Positions 17,175 to 26,389 are shown, numbered from the stretch's first letter. The stretch: DNA of 64,000 nt from Roseiflexus sp034432635 (GCA_034432635.1 DAOUBK010000055.1:25926-89925); one strand, 5' to 3'. Program-made: numbers and translations. Notes: generated from the sequence alone by a model not told the origin.

Positions 17175-18377
17175 ATGACACTGGTATTCGACATCGAAGC
17201 ATGCGATCCACACAGTCGCGCCCGTGCGGGGCGCATCACCACTGCCCATGGAGTGATTGAGACGCCGGTTTTTATGCCGGTGGGCACACGCGGATCGATA
17301 AAATCGCTTACTCCCGATGAAGTGCGCCATCACGGTGCACAGATTATTCTCGGCAATACCTATCATCTCTATCTGCAACCCGGTCACGAATTGATCGCTC
17401 GTATGGGTGGATTGCACCGTTTTATGGGGTGGGATGGTTCTGTTCTGACCGATAGCGGCGGATTTCAGGTGTTTAGCCTGGTACACGGCGGTATTGCCGA
17501 TGAAATCAAAGGTCGGCGACCGACGCAACAGGTCCAACCAGGTATGGTCAAAGTCACAGATGATGCTGTCATTTTCAAATCGTATATCGATGGTTCCACG
17601 CATGTGTTTACACCAGAGCGCAGTATTGAAATTCAAAAAGGCATCGGTGCTGATATTATCCTGTGCTTTGATGAATTGCCGCCGTTTCACGCCGGTTATG
17701 ACTATACGGCACGTTCGCTGGAGCGCACTCACGCATGGGAGCAACGCTGTTTGAAGTTTCATCAGTCCACACAGGAAGGCGGGTTGCCGTTCACGCCGCC
17801 GAATCCACATCAGGCGTTGTTTGGTATCGTTCATGGCGGGGTCTTTCCCGATCTGCGGCGGGCGAGCGCTGAGTATCTGCGCGAACTTCCGTTCGATGGG
17901 TTATGTATCGGTGGGTCACTCGGCGAAAACAAGCAGCAGATGCGTGAGGTGGTGGACATGACCGTGCCGCATCTGCCCGATCATCTGCCGCGCCATCTGT
18001 TGGGTATTGGTGATGTGGACGATCTGATCGAATGCGTGGCGCGCGGGATCGATATGTTTGATTGTGTCAGCCCGACGCGCCTTGGTCGCCATGGCACGGC
18101 GCTGGTGCGCGACGCAGAGCGTCGCTGGAAATTGAATGTGACCAATGCTGCATTGCGCGACGACCCGGCGCCGCTGGAAGCCTGGTGCGATTGCTACACG
18201 TGCCGTCGTTATTCGCGCGCCTATATCCATCACCTGTTCCGCGCGCAAGAACTGCTCGGTATTCGACTGGTCAGCCTGCACAATGTCGCCTTCCTGCTCA
18301 AATTGATGCGCACCATCCGGCAGAGTATCATCGAAGGTGATTTTGCACGTCTACGGGCGGAGTGGCTGGGGGGCTGA
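17175..18377 (+). CDS. tgt: tRNA-guanine transglycosylase (queuine tRNA-ribosyltransferase)
   Basis: This 400-aa TIM-barrel enzyme exchanges the wobble guanine of GUN-anticodon tRNAs for a queuosine precursor. Family motifs include ETPVFMPVGTRGSIKSL, LGNTYHLYLQPGHELI, and SVLTDSGGFQVFSLV with the base-recognising Asp. Others are FGIVHGGVFPDLR, and GIDMFDCVSPTRLGRHGTAL with the nucleophilic Asp region. The zinc site is CDCYTCRRYSRAYIHHLF plus the later His in LVSLHN. Its length is normal for the bacterial family. It stands alone behind an extended -10 promoter. Confidence 0.97.
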   Translation: MTLVFDIEACDPHSRARAGRITTAHGVIETPVFMPVGTRGSIKSLTPDEVRHHGAQIILGNTYHLYLQPGHELIARMGGLHRFMGWDGSVLTDSGGFQVFSLVHGGIADEIKGRRPTQQVQPGMVKVTDDAVIFKSYIDGSTHVFTPERSIEIQKGIGADIILCFDELPPFHAGYDYTARSLERTHAWEQRCLKFHQSTQEGGLPFTPPNPHQALFGIVHGGVFPDLRRASAEYLRELPFDGLCIGGSLGENKQQMREVVDMTVPHLPDHLPRHLLGIGDVDDLIECVARGIDMFDCVSPTRLGRHGTALVRDAERRWKLNVTNAALRDDPAPLEAWCDCYTCRRYSRAYIHHLFRAQELLGIRLVSLHNVAFLLKLMRTIRQSIIEGDFARLRAEWLGG

Positions 18378-18385
18378 CGTTCTGA

Positions 18386-18415
18386 TTGACCGGCGCCTGG
18401 CGTAAGGTCTATAAT
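18386..18415 (+). promoter_or_regulatory. recO promoter
   Basis: TTGACC (18386-18391), an 18-nt spacer and TATAAT (18410-18415). Confidence 0.7.
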
Positions 18416-18471
18416 GGTGTACTGGCGTTGCCGCCAGGCGTTGTTCCATCGTTAGAGGGTGAGTCACGACG

Positions 18472-19323
18472 TTGCGTGAGCGTGTCTACCGTATCGAAGC
18501 GATCATCATTCGGCGATCCGATGCCGGTGAGGCGGATCGTCTGGTAACAATACTGACACCGCTGGGCAGGCAGCGCGTTGTTGCCAGAGGCGCACGCAAA
18601 ATCCATAGTCGCCTGGCCGGGCATATCGAACTATTCACCCATACTATGCTCATGCTGGCAATCGGGCGCAATCTGCACATTGTGACACAGAGCAGTCCAC
18701 TGGATCGCTTCGAGCGACTGCGCACCGATCTGGAACGTATTGGCGCAGCGTACTATGCCGCCGAACTCGTTGATCGCCTGGTTGAGGAGGAAGCCGAAAA
18801 TAAGCGCGCCTTTGCGATTCTGCTCGGTACATTACGTGCACTCGATGCCGGAGCTGCGGTCGATCCGACGCTGCGCGCCTATGAACTACATCTGCTCGAT
18901 GCCCTTGGATACCGTCCACAACTGTACGAATGCGCCGCATGCGGTGCAGTGTTGACTGAAGCAACCAATCGCTTCAGTCCGACGACAGGTGGCGCGCTCT
19001 GCCGCGATTGCGTCGGGGTTGATCGTCAGGCATTGCCGATGAGTCTGGCGGCGTTCAAACTGTTGCGCTACCTTCAGTCTCAACCGCTGGAAATCTCCGG
19101 GGAACTCCGTATATCGTCTGCTACACGCGCGGAAACCGAGTCGTTGTTGCGCGCCTACCTGCGCCATATCCTGGAACGCGATCCGCGTTCGCTGGCGTTT
19201 CTCGACGATGTTCGACAGGTCGTGCGCACCTCTGATCCGGTATCTGTCAACTCGCCTGCAACTCGCTATTTCGCTCAGGGAGATACCGATGAAAACGATA
19301 GAGACCCTCCTGAGGCGCGGTGA
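18472..19323 (+). CDS. recO: DNA repair protein RecO
   Basis: This 283-aa protein starts at TTG 18472 (MRERVYRIEAIIIRRSDAGE), with GAGGGTGAG eight bases upstream. The N-terminal OB fold includes GEADRLVTILTPLGRQRVVARGARK. A helical domain follows, with a Cys4 zinc motif YECAACGAVL then GGALCRDCVG. RecO loads RecA with RecR and RecF and anneals ssDNA. The end overlaps the next gene by 35 bp, so the two are co-transcribed. Confidence 0.93.
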   Translation: MRERVYRIEAIIIRRSDAGEADRLVTILTPLGRQRVVARGARKIHSRLAGHIELFTHTMLMLAIGRNLHIVTQSSPLDRFERLRTDLERIGAAYYAAELVDRLVEEEAENKRAFAILLGTLRALDAGAAVDPTLRAYELHLLDALGYRPQLYECAACGAVLTEATNRFSPTTGGALCRDCVGVDRQALPMSLAAFKLLRYLQSQPLEISGELRISSATRAETESLLRAYLRHILERDPRSLAFLDDVRQVVRTSDPVSVNSPATRYFAQGDTDENDRDPPEAR

Positions 19324-19987
19324 ACGAGTGCGTTATATCGGTCGGCAGCACGTGTTCGTTCTGATCAGCAATATTGTGACTGAACTTGTGCTGATCGGCG
19401 TGTTGATCGCGGCTGGCGTCGTCTCGCAGATCGCGTTTCCCGATAAGGTGCTTGCCGGGATGGAGGTGGGCGTGCTGGTGCTGATGGTGTGCGTTATCAT
19501 CAGCCTGCTCATTCTTGGCAGTGCTGTGCTCGATTATCTGCGCTGGTCGAACGCATACTATATCGTCACCGACCGACGTGTGCTGGTGCTACAGGGCATC
19601 TTCAAAACTGAAGCTGTCGATATACCTGTTGAGAACATTAGCAAAGTCGAATTTCGCCAAAGCTGGCTAGGGCGCATCTTCGGTTTTGGTGATATCGAGA
19701 TTGCAACCGCTGCGGAGTCGGGGAACAGTCAGTGTCGCAGTCTTGCCAATCCTGAAGTGTTCGAGCGTGCGCTGAGCGATGCACGGCACGACTTGCAACG
19801 TAGTTATGCCTATCTCGATCAGCACGACATCGATGCTTACCTCGAACTGGAAGACGTGCTCACTGGTACCATGAACGTCGAACGCATCTCGCATGCGCTG
19901 CAGCACCTGGCGGATATGCATGACCGCGGCCTGATTTCGCGGGACGAGTTCGAGGAAAAGAAACGCGATCTGTTGAGTCGAATATAA
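19289..19987 (+). CDS. Membrane protein with bacterial PH domain and SHOCT tail
   Basis: This 232-aa protein starts at the ATG at 19289 (MKTIETLLRRGERVRYI), preceded by GGGAGA. Two membrane helices follow at about 22-45 and 57-80. A PH-like (DUF304/bPH2) segment contains AYYIVTDRRVLVLQGIFK and VDIPVENISKVEFRQSWLGRIFGFGDI. The C-terminal 35 residues (ALQHLADMHDRGLISRDEFEEKK) form a SHOCT-type helical hairpin, often an oligomerisation element. The function is unknown. The 35-bp overlap with recO suggests coupling but no obvious shared role. Confidence 0.85.
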   Translation: MKTIETLLRRGERVRYIGRQHVFVLISNIVTELVLIGVLIAAGVVSQIAFPDKVLAGMEVGVLVLMVCVIISLLILGSAVLDYLRWSNAYYIVTDRRVLVLQGIFKTEAVDIPVENISKVEFRQSWLGRIFGFGDIEIATAAESGNSQCRSLANPEVFERALSDARHDLQRSYAYLDQHDIDAYLELEDVLTGTMNVERISHALQHLADMHDRGLISRDEFEEKKRDLLSRI

Positions 19988-20026
19988 CATTGCTTTCCAA
20001 TGTCAGGATATGATGAAGGATGGATT

Positions 20027-20893
20027 GTGAACGATCTTCTTGCCCGGATTGAACAGGCACGTTCGATTATCGCCGCTCGTAGTCGCATTAAACCGCGCGT
20101 CGCGCTCATTCTCGGATCAGGGCTGGGTGATCTGGCAGATGCCGTCACCGAAGCCGTTACAGTGCCATATGCGGAGATACCCGGCTTTGTGCAGCCTACG
20201 GTTGCCGGTCATTGCAGCGAACTGGTGATCGGTCTGCTAGCAGGGCAGCCGGTTGCCGTGATGCGCGGACGTTTTCACTTCTACGAGGGTCACTCGATGC
20301 AGCAGGTGACATTTCCGGTACGTGTGGTGCACGCGCTTGGTTGTACCATGCTGCTGGCAACCAATGCGGCAGGCGGGTTGCACTCCGACTGGCGTGTAGG
20401 CGATCTGATGCTGATCGCCGATCATATTTTTTTGCCAGGGCTGGCAGGGCACCACCCACTACGCGGACCGAACGATGATCGGCTGGGACCGCGGTTTCCA
20501 CCCATGGTTGGCGCCTATGACGCAACGTTACAGGCAGTGGCGCGCGCAGCGGCAGTCGAACTGGGTATATCACTGCGCGAAGGCGTCTACATGATGCTCT
20601 CCGGTCCTGCGTTCGAGAGCAGCGCCGAGTTACGCATGTGTCGCGCTCTCGGCGCCGATGCGGTTGGAATGTCAACCGCGCCGGAAGTTGTCGTCGCGCG
20701 GCATATGGGGATGCGCTGTCTGGGATTGTCGCTGATCACCAACCTCGCGCTGCCGGATGGACCGCCTGCCAGTCATCAGGAGGTGCTGGAAGCCGGTAGT
20801 GTGGCGCGACCGGCATTCACGGCGCTGATCTGCAGCATTCTTGCACGGATGGATGACGTTGCTACCATCCCCACGTCCCCGGTCCGCCTTTGA
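20027..20893 (+). CDS. Purine nucleoside phosphorylase
   Basis: This 288-aa enzyme cleaves purine nucleosides with phosphate to base and ribose-1-phosphate. Trimeric PNP family motifs are RVALILGSGLGDLADAV (phosphate loop), RGRFHFYEGHSMQQVTFPVRV and ATNAAGGLHSDW. Others are LSGPAFESSAELRM and GADAVGMSTAPEVVVARHMGM, ending with GLSLITNLA. I chose GTG at 20027 because AAGGA sits 6 nt upstream. An in-frame ATG at 20000 would add nine residues but has no ribosome site. The 3' end overlaps the convergent DUF427 gene by 32 bp. Confidence 0.93.
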   Translation: MNDLLARIEQARSIIAARSRIKPRVALILGSGLGDLADAVTEAVTVPYAEIPGFVQPTVAGHCSELVIGLLAGQPVAVMRGRFHFYEGHSMQQVTFPVRVVHALGCTMLLATNAAGGLHSDWRVGDLMLIADHIFLPGLAGHHPLRGPNDDRLGPRFPPMVGAYDATLQAVARAAAVELGISLREGVYMMLSGPAFESSAELRMCRALGADAVGMSTAPEVVVARHMGMRCLGLSLITNLALPDGPPASHQEVLEAGSVARPAFTALICSILARMDDVATIPTSPVRL

Positions 20894-21359
20894 ACGGTCC
20901 GACAATATCTGATGTGATCCAGCCGCCGTAGAAATCGCCCTCCTGCGCGACGACCTGTTCATCATCGACATAACAGGCGTCCATGCGACTCGGATAGAAC
21001 GCCACGTATCCGGCAATTGCCTCGTACCCTGGCAATGGACGAGCGTAAGACCAGGCAGCGTGATCGGCGCGCTTCTCGCCGACCTGTACGGTATAGTATC
21101 CGGCTGCTCCCTTGAATTCGCAGAATGACCGTCTGCCGGTCGGCGTCAGATATTCCATTCGAATATCGTCGGGCGGGATATAGTAAGTCGGCGGATGGCT
21201 CGTTTCCAGTACGCGCAGCGCACGGTGCGTATCGGCAATGGTCACCCCGCCGAACACCACCCGCACGCGGCGCGAGGTTGGTTCGACCCGCGGCGGGCGT
21301 GGATAATCCCAGACCGACTCCTGACCTGGACCGGGCGGGATACGATGCACCGGTTTCAT
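20862..21359 (-). CDS. DUF427-family protein
   Basis: This 165-aa soluble protein has the DUF427 beta-rich pattern: VRVVFGGVTIADTHRALRVLET, then PTYYIPPDDIRMEYL, FCEFKGAAGYYTV, AAWSYARPLPGYEAIAGYVAFY, and a closing GGWITSDIVGPFKGGPGTWGW-type end. The biochemical role of the family is not established. A ribosome site AAGGAG precedes the ATG. Its start overlaps the stop of the penicillin acylase gene by 4 bp, so they form an operon. Confidence 0.88.
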   Translation of the reverse strand: MKPVHRIPPGPGQESVWDYPRPPRVEPTSRRVRVVFGGVTIADTHRALRVLETSHPPTYYIPPDDIRMEYLTPTGRRSFCEFKGAAGYYTVQVGEKRADHAAWSYARPLPGYEAIAGYVAFYPSRMDACYVDDEQVVAQEGDFYGGWITSDIVGPFKGGPGTWGW

Positions 21360-23839
21360 AGCGCACTCCTTGCCTGGGCGCTGACGCTGATTTCCTGCTC
21401 TTCCACCGGTTGCAGGGTCATGCGTGATGCCGCAACCTCTTCGACCCGTGAGCGTCTCCAGGGCATCGGATGGTACTGCACGTTCAGCCAGGGCTGGATA
21501 AAATCACCGTAGTGACGGCTACCAGGATGCCCTGATTGACCGGTTGGCTGAATGCTCTGACTGCTATCCCAGTCGGCTGTATCGCAGATCTGGCGGTATG
21601 ATGGTGCAACATAGAAGGGTGGACCGGCGAACTCGCGCGGTAGAAATCCCATGTTGACCGTGTCGAGATCACCACCGGTCGGGAAAGGTCCACGGTTGAA
21701 GATCGTCGCCAGCGCCGGCAATGAACCGAGCGGGTGGCGAATCGTCAGTGAGTGGATACGCCCGTATCGCCAGGTGCTGACATCGTCGCCGAGTTCGGCG
21801 CGCAGTTCGGCAATGGTCGCATTCCAGGCGATAGCCAGGATGTCATCCGCCGTGTGCGTGCCAAAGAAACGATCATTACGTTCAATCAGACGGCGCAGGA
21901 GATCGGGGAACATCCGCTGAACAAAATCGCGCCCGGGCAGCGATGCGAACGCCCCTAATCCGACGACGAGATTGAGCATATCGGCGGCATCAGCGCAGGC
22001 AGTGGTCAACAGGCGTTCGCGCAAGCGGGAATAGATCGTGCCGCCAACACTATCGGCGCTCAACTCACCATTCCAGGTTGCAAGTGTATCACGCGCCTGC
22101 TGCGCCACCTGGTCATCGGCGGGAAGACGACCGGCAAGCGATGCCAGTTCCAATCCGGGCAGGCTACGCACATCGGCGTGAATGCGTGCAAACGACTCTG
22201 CGTCGTGCCGGGGAGTCTGTTCGATCAACTGACGGATACGCGCGGCGCGATAGCCATTCATCCATTCTGCCGGGAACGGATGCGGATACGAATCGTTAAT
22301 GATGCGGTTGTTGGCGGTAACGACAAACCCTTCCGGCGGGTTCAGAACGTGGGGCAATTCGGCATGTGGGATAATGCCGATCCATTCGTACTCACCCGTC
22401 CAACCGGGAACTGGCAGGCGACCATCACCTTTCGCGCGCAGCGGAATATCGCCGCCGAGCGCATAGCCGATGTTCCCTTCGACATCAGCGTAGGTAAAGT
22501 TCTGCGGTGGTACAGTCCAGTCGGTCAGCGCCGCGCGAAAACTGTCCCAGTCGTGAGCGCGGTTCAATCGAAACACAGCGCGCAGCAGGCGTCCTGGCGT
22601 CAGCGCCGTCCAGCGCAGCGCCAGCGGTTGCTCGGCGTGCGTCGTCTGACCGTTCGATGCACCTGGTTTCTGATCGGGGATCAGGGCATTGATAATCGGA
22701 CCGTGACGTGTGATGCGCACCTCTTCGATCACGACCTCGCGCTGTCCACGGACGACGATCTCTTCACGAACCAGTTCGGCAGTTTCCCATTGCCCCTGAT
22801 ACTCATACCGCAACCTGGTCGGATCGGTCGGATCGAATTTTTCCAGGTAGAGGTCCTGAACATCGTTGCGCGTATTGGTCATTCCCCAGGCGATATGCTC
22901 GTTGTGGCCGATGATTACGCCGGGTGTACCGGGGATGCTTGCGCCGGTGACGTGAAAATCGCCGCCGCTCAAATGGTTTTCGTACCAGAGGGAGGGCATC
23001 GTAATCGCCAGATGGGGATCGTTAGCGAGCATTGCTCCACCACCGGCAGCGCGCTGTGGCGCTACAGCCCACGAATTGCTACCCTGCCCGGCGCCGTCGG
23101 GGAAGAAGCGGGCAACGGCATCCGCCCGGTCAGTAGCAGATTGCCCCATCATGGGCGTGTACTGAACTCCAGGCGGCACGATGATCGGATGGTCGTCCGG
23201 GTAGCGTGGTTCGAGTGCTGCGGCACGTTCCGCACCAACCGTTGCAACCAGGCGAGCGCGCACCAGTTCCTCGCGCCAGTTGTGCGCGAGTTGCAGCGCC
23301 ATCATTTTGCCCCACACAATCACATCCGCTACCGTCCAGGGGCGGGGACGCAACCGCAGAATCGTAAACTCGATCGGCAGATTGCCGGCGTGCTGGTCAA
23401 TGAACGCATTGATGCCCCGCACATACGCCTCAACCAGCCGACGGGTTTCAGCATCCAGCGAGTCGGCTTCGCGCTGCGCCACCCGGCTGAACCCCAGCAC
23501 CCGAATAAACCGGTCAGAGTCGAGTGCCACCGAACCAAACAGTTCCGCCAGTTGACCTGATGCAGCACGACGTTGAAACTCCATCTGCCAGAGTCGATCC
23601 TGCGCATGGACATACCCCTGCGCCATGAAGAGGTCTTCATCACTGGCGGCGTAGATATGCGGAACACCCCAGCGATCGCGGATCACCCTGACCGGCGCCT
23701 TTAATCCCGGCAGCGGCAGCCTGCCGGATGTACGCGGCAGCGGTCGGCGCAGCGCCGCAATAGCGCCGATGCCGGCCAGCCCTGCTGCTGTGCCGATGAC
23801 AATACCGGCGGCTTTCCCCAATTGACCGAGCGAAATCAT
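21356..23839 (-). CDS. Penicillin acylase-family N-terminal nucleophile hydrolase
   Basis: This 827-aa protein has an N-terminal hydrophobic anchor (AGIVIGTAAGLAGIGAIAAL). The alpha-chain region has VIRDRWGVPHIYAASDEDLF and GYVHAQDRLWQMEFQRR. The spacer ends at the autoprocessing site G-SNSWAV, where Ser254 is the probable nucleophile; LANDPHLAITMPSLWYE follows. Further family motifs are GVIIGHNEHIAWGMTN and FVTANNRI. Such enzymes hydrolyse amide bonds of N-acyl compounds such as beta-lactams or acyl-homoserine lactones; the natural substrate here is unknown. It is likely membrane-anchored or exported. The downstream DUF427 gene is coupled by a 4-bp overlap. Confidence 0.93.
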   Translation of the reverse strand: MISLGQLGKAAGIVIGTAAGLAGIGAIAALRRPLPRTSGRLPLPGLKAPVRVIRDRWGVPHIYAASDEDLFMAQGYVHAQDRLWQMEFQRRAASGQLAELFGSVALDSDRFIRVLGFSRVAQREADSLDAETRRLVEAYVRGINAFIDQHAGNLPIEFTILRLRPRPWTVADVIVWGKMMALQLAHNWREELVRARLVATVGAERAAALEPRYPDDHPIIVPPGVQYTPMMGQSATDRADAVARFFPDGAGQGSNSWAVAPQRAAGGGAMLANDPHLAITMPSLWYENHLSGGDFHVTGASIPGTPGVIIGHNEHIAWGMTNTRNDVQDLYLEKFDPTDPTRLRYEYQGQWETAELVREEIVVRGQREVVIEEVRITRHGPIINALIPDQKPGASNGQTTHAEQPLALRWTALTPGRLLRAVFRLNRAHDWDSFRAALTDWTVPPQNFTYADVEGNIGYALGGDIPLRAKGDGRLPVPGWTGEYEWIGIIPHAELPHVLNPPEGFVVTANNRIINDSYPHPFPAEWMNGYRAARIRQLIEQTPRHDAESFARIHADVRSLPGLELASLAGRLPADDQVAQQARDTLATWNGELSADSVGGTIYSRLRERLLTTACADAADMLNLVVGLGAFASLPGRDFVQRMFPDLLRRLIERNDRFFGTHTADDILAIAWNATIAELRAELGDDVSTWRYGRIHSLTIRHPLGSLPALATIFNRGPFPTGGDLDTVNMGFLPREFAGPPFYVAPSYRQICDTADWDSSQSIQPTGQSGHPGSRHYGDFIQPWLNVQYHPMPWRRSRVEEVAASRMTLQPVEEQEISVSAQARSAL

Positions 23840-23883
23840 GCTAGCACCTGTTTCTCATACTGCTCAATAACTCAATCATCCCG

Positions 23884-24129
23884 CTACTGTTCCCTGGGCA
23901 ACGATGTGGCAATGTCGTAGACCAACACCTGTACGTCGAGTCCTTCCTCGGTGAGCAATTTCAGCGTTATCTCCTGGGTCGCCGATCGGATCGCTTCCTC
24001 GTGGTCGGCTGGTGCATACGCACGTATCGCTGCTTCCTCAGCAGAGCGACGTTGCACTTTGAGAACGGCGTCGGGACTGACCTTCTTGATCCGCTGCGAC
24101 AGATCGGCAATGGCTTCATCAAGCGTCAT
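23884..24129 (-). CDS. Small protein, 81 aa, function unknown
   Basis: The start is MTLDEAIADLSQRIKKVSPD with AAGGAG seven bases upstream. The sequence is a helix-strand mixture ending LDVQVLVYDIATSLPREQ, with no membrane segment. It lies 17 bp downstream of the Nudix gene and 44 bp upstream of the penicillin acylase gene, all on one strand, so co-transcription is likely. I cannot name a family. Confidence 0.7.
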   Translation of the reverse strand: MTLDEAIADLSQRIKKVSPDAVLKVQRRSAEEAAIRAYAPADHEEAIRSATQEITLKLLTEEGLDVQVLVYDIATSLPREQ

Positions 24130-24146
24130 CGTATGCTCCTTCTGTC

Positions 24147-24872
24147 TCAGGATGCTTCTGCATTATACGCGATTCTGGCGTGTCGCATCCGGGCTACAAG
24201 TTCGCTGAGAATGAGCGCAGTCGCGCCCCATACTTTGTAACCAGCGATGGCGAAAAACGGCACGAGCACATCGTGACCGTGCAACTTCCAGTGTTCCACC
24301 ATAACTGTAGCCGGGTCGAGGAGTTCGCGCAGGGTGACGGTGATAACCCGCTCGACCTCATCGCGATTGATCGTCAGGTGTGGCGGTGCGTCGAGCATCC
24401 CCACAACCGGTGTAATACGAAAATTGCTCGGCGGAATATAGATTGGCGTTAGTGTTCCGCGAACTGTCACGGTATCAGAAGCAATGCCGAGTTCTTCGGC
24501 ACATTCGCGCAATGCTGTCGCAACCGGTCCGGTATCGTCTGGGTCGGCGGCGCCTCCCGGCAGGGATACCTCCCCCCGGTGGCTGGCGACGTGGTTACTG
24601 CGCACGGTCAACAGCAGCCGTAGATCGGCGCCATCGGGATAGAGGGCGATCAATACGGCGCCAATCCGCGGAATAATGCCCGGTGCTGGCTCACGCGGGC
24701 GGAATGATCGCCCGGCGAGATCGCGCACCAGCAGCAACTGATCGTCTGGCAGGGAGACGGTGGTGTCGAGCGCCTGACGGACGAGTTGCACCCAACCTGC
24801 CCAGGGCGCCTCACTGTTTGTGATGTCCACCGTCTGTACCGCTCCTTCCACATCTGCTGTACGATAGAACAT
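24147..24872 (-). CDS. Nudix hydrolase, CoA-pyrophosphatase-like
   Basis: In this 241-aa protein the Nudix box is GGAADPDDTGPVATALRECA followed by EELGI. The REUxEExGU core is intact, while the upstream Glu of the canonical box is replaced, as in some CoA-diphosphatase (NudL/YeaB) relatives. Nearby LTVRSNHVASHRGEVSLPGG matches the region that precedes the box in that group. Expected chemistry is Mg-dependent cleavage of a nucleoside-diphosphate-linked compound, possibly CoA. I chose the ATG at 24872 (MFYRTADVEG) with AGGG upstream; upstream in-frame sequence lacks domain similarity. Confidence 0.85.
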   Translation of the reverse strand: MFYRTADVEGAVQTVDITNSEAPWAGWVQLVRQALDTTVSLPDDQLLLVRDLAGRSFRPREPAPGIIPRIGAVLIALYPDGADLRLLLTVRSNHVASHRGEVSLPGGAADPDDTGPVATALRECAEELGIASDTVTVRGTLTPIYIPPSNFRITPVVGMLDAPPHLTINRDEVERVITVTLRELLDPATVMVEHWKLHGHDVLVPFFAIAGYKVWGATALILSELVARMRHARIAYNAEAS

Positions 24873-24937
24873 AGCATGAACCCTGTCAAGACGCAAGTAC
24901 GGATATGTATGATTAACCTTCTTTTTATTGTACCTCG

Positions 24938-25582
24938 TTATCGTAACCGACGTGGCACAGGCGTCGGCGTCGTTGGCGGGACGGTGCATATCACCGAGCG
25001 GACGATCTGCTCCGTGCCACGTATTCGCACCGTGACCTCATACGTTCCAGCCCGCTCCATGCCGAGGATCAATGGTAGTGCAAAATCGCCGGATGCACGG
25101 GCGCTACCGCCGCCAACGATCCGGCTTCCGAAGTAGATCAACAGCGGTGCGTGCGGCGGCGCCACGCCACTGATCAGGATCGACCGTCCGGGTGCGCATT
25201 CCAGTGCCCCCGGAAATGCTGGCGTCGGGGGCGTGGTGCTGGCGATCTGCGCAAACTGTGGCGCAGTGGGCGGTACGCGGGTTGGCGGCAGCGTACTAGT
25301 TAGCGTGGGACGTACCGTAGAGGGCGCTGTCGGAGTTTGCGGTACCGTCGGGGTTGTGGTGGCAGGCGCCGGAGTCGCTGTCGGTGATGTTGCAGCGGTA
25401 GCGGTTGGCGATGCTGGCGGCGGGTAGTCTGATGACGGCGACGCCGTTGTGCCTGGCGCCGGGTATCCCTGTTGCGCTGTCACTTCCACCTCCCCGCCGA
25501 TTACAAGCAACGCTGTGCCAATGCCGAGACATATGATAAGCAGTGGGATCAACAGCGATGCGTGTCGAGGTGAATTGTTCAT
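24938..25582 (-). CDS. Exported protein with Thr/Pro stalk and C-terminal beta domain
   Basis: In this 214-aa protein the N-terminal hydrophobic segment (SLLIPLLIICLGIGTALLVI, about residues 9-28) is a signal or anchor. Residues 38-125 are a low-complexity Thr/Pro/Ala stalk. A short globular part follows (CAPGRSILISGVAPPHAPLLIYFG, then GTYEVTVRIRGTEQIVRS) with two Cys, plausible for a small extracellular beta-sandwich. The end is PTTPTPVPRRLR. It is divergent from the Fur-family gene. No enzymatic motif is seen. Confidence 0.7.
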   Translation of the reverse strand: MNNSPRHASLLIPLLIICLGIGTALLVIGGEVEVTAQQGYPAPGTTASPSSDYPPPASPTATAATSPTATPAPATTTPTVPQTPTAPSTVRPTLTSTLPPTRVPPTAPQFAQIASTTPPTPAFPGALECAPGRSILISGVAPPHAPLLIYFGSRIVGGGSARASGDFALPLILGMERAGTYEVTVRIRGTEQIVRSVICTVPPTTPTPVPRRLR

Positions 25583-25606
25583 ACGATCACCCAGTCTAAA
25601 TAGTGA

Positions 25607-25612
25607 TATAAT
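25607..25612 (+). promoter_or_regulatory. Promoter and possible operator of the Fur-family gene
   Basis: A TATAAT -10 (TGATATAAT, extended) sits in an AT-rich patch, 25604-25630. GATATA and TATATC there form an interrupted inverted repeat. Such an AT-rich dyad over the -10 would suit autoregulation by a Fur-family protein; this is inference. Confidence 0.45.
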
Positions 25613-25718
25613 GTACGATCAAATATATCTTACACCATTTCCACACGGGGTGCCGGGTAAAGGCAACTGCGTCCGGCGTTCTCGCGGAAACTGGTTTGAT
25701 GAACAGGAGGGTATGGCT

Positions 25719-26168
25719 ATGTCGTGGGCTGAAGACGTGCTCAAAGACCTGAGCGCACACGGACATCGAGTGACCGCCCCGCGTCGTGCCATCCTAGAAC
25801 GGATCACGCAGTACAATCAACCGTTCAGCGCCGAGCAATTGTTCCGCGATCTTGGCGGCGAGTCTGGTCCTATCGGGCGCGCAACCATTTACCGCACGGT
25901 CGATCTGCTGGTTGAGGATGGATGGCTTTCGCGCGTCCACTGGAGTGCATCGAAAGAAACCCACGTGGCAAATGAGCATGCCTATGTTCCGGTAGAACAG
26001 GGTCATCAGCATCACATGATCTGCCGCAAGTGCGGAACAGTTATCGCCTTCGAAGGGTGTGATATCGAGACGCTTCTGGGTGGTCTGGCGCGTCGGTTGA
26101 ATTTCAAGGTCGAAGGTCACTGGCTCGAAGTTTATGGTTTGTGTCAGGTGTGCCAGCGATCTGAATGA
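25719..26168 (+). CDS. Fur-family metal-responsive transcriptional regulator
   Basis: In this 149-aa protein the N-terminal winged helix includes HGHRVTAPRRAILERITQ, SAEQLFRDLG and GRATIYRTVDLLVEDGWLSRV. The dimer domain has the metal-binding EQGHQHHMICRKCGTVIAFE and a second Cys pair near the end, LCQVCQRS. CxxC...CxxC with the HxHH cluster is typical of Fur/Zur/PerR; sequence does not settle which metal or signal. I chose ATG 25719 because AGGAGG lies 8 nt upstream; ATG 25713 would be only 2 nt from it. Confidence 0.9.
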   Translation: MSWAEDVLKDLSAHGHRVTAPRRAILERITQYNQPFSAEQLFRDLGGESGPIGRATIYRTVDLLVEDGWLSRVHWSASKETHVANEHAYVPVEQGHQHHMICRKCGTVIAFEGCDIETLLGGLARRLNFKVEGHWLEVYGLCQVCQRSE

Positions 26169-26236
26169 GACGGGATCAGGTCTGATTGCTCACGCACCCC
26201 GGCTGCGAACAATGTAGATTGATCTGTGGTTCAGTC

Positions 26237-26254
26237 GTCTGCTGTACAGCAGAC
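26237..26254. repeat. 18-bp perfect palindrome
   Basis: GTCTGCTGTACAGCAGAC is identical to its reverse complement. It could be an operator or a cruciform-type hairpin. Confidence 0.8.
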
Positions 26255-26300
26255 CGAAATTGATGTCGGTGCCATGTGGCATACCGGGATCGATTTCGGT
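26253..26300 (+). repeat. Long interrupted stem-loop
   Basis: ACCGAAATTGAT pairs with ATCGATTTCGGT over 12 positions, with one T/G wobble that pairs only in RNA from the plus strand. The loop contains a nested CGGT/ACCG stem. The wobble favours function in a plus-strand transcript, such as the 3' region of the Fur-family mRNA. Confidence 0.6.
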
Positions 26301-26331
26301 TACCCCTGATTGATAGAAAAGGTTCAGGGAA

Positions 26332-26353
26332 GCGCCGCAACGCATGGCGGCGC
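26332..26353. repeat. GC-rich hairpin
   Basis: GCGCCGC and GCGGCGC flank an 8-nt loop. Flanking GGAA and TTTCC extend the stem after a one-base bulge. Confidence 0.65.
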
Positions 26354-26389
26354 GTTTCCTATCGATTGGAACGGGTTCCGGTTACCGCC

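Noticed and set aside
22178..23560. 460-codon plus-strand open frame opposite the penicillin acylase gene
   Set aside because: The minus strand carries conserved Ntn-hydrolase motifs throughout. The plus frame is a shadow created by high GC.
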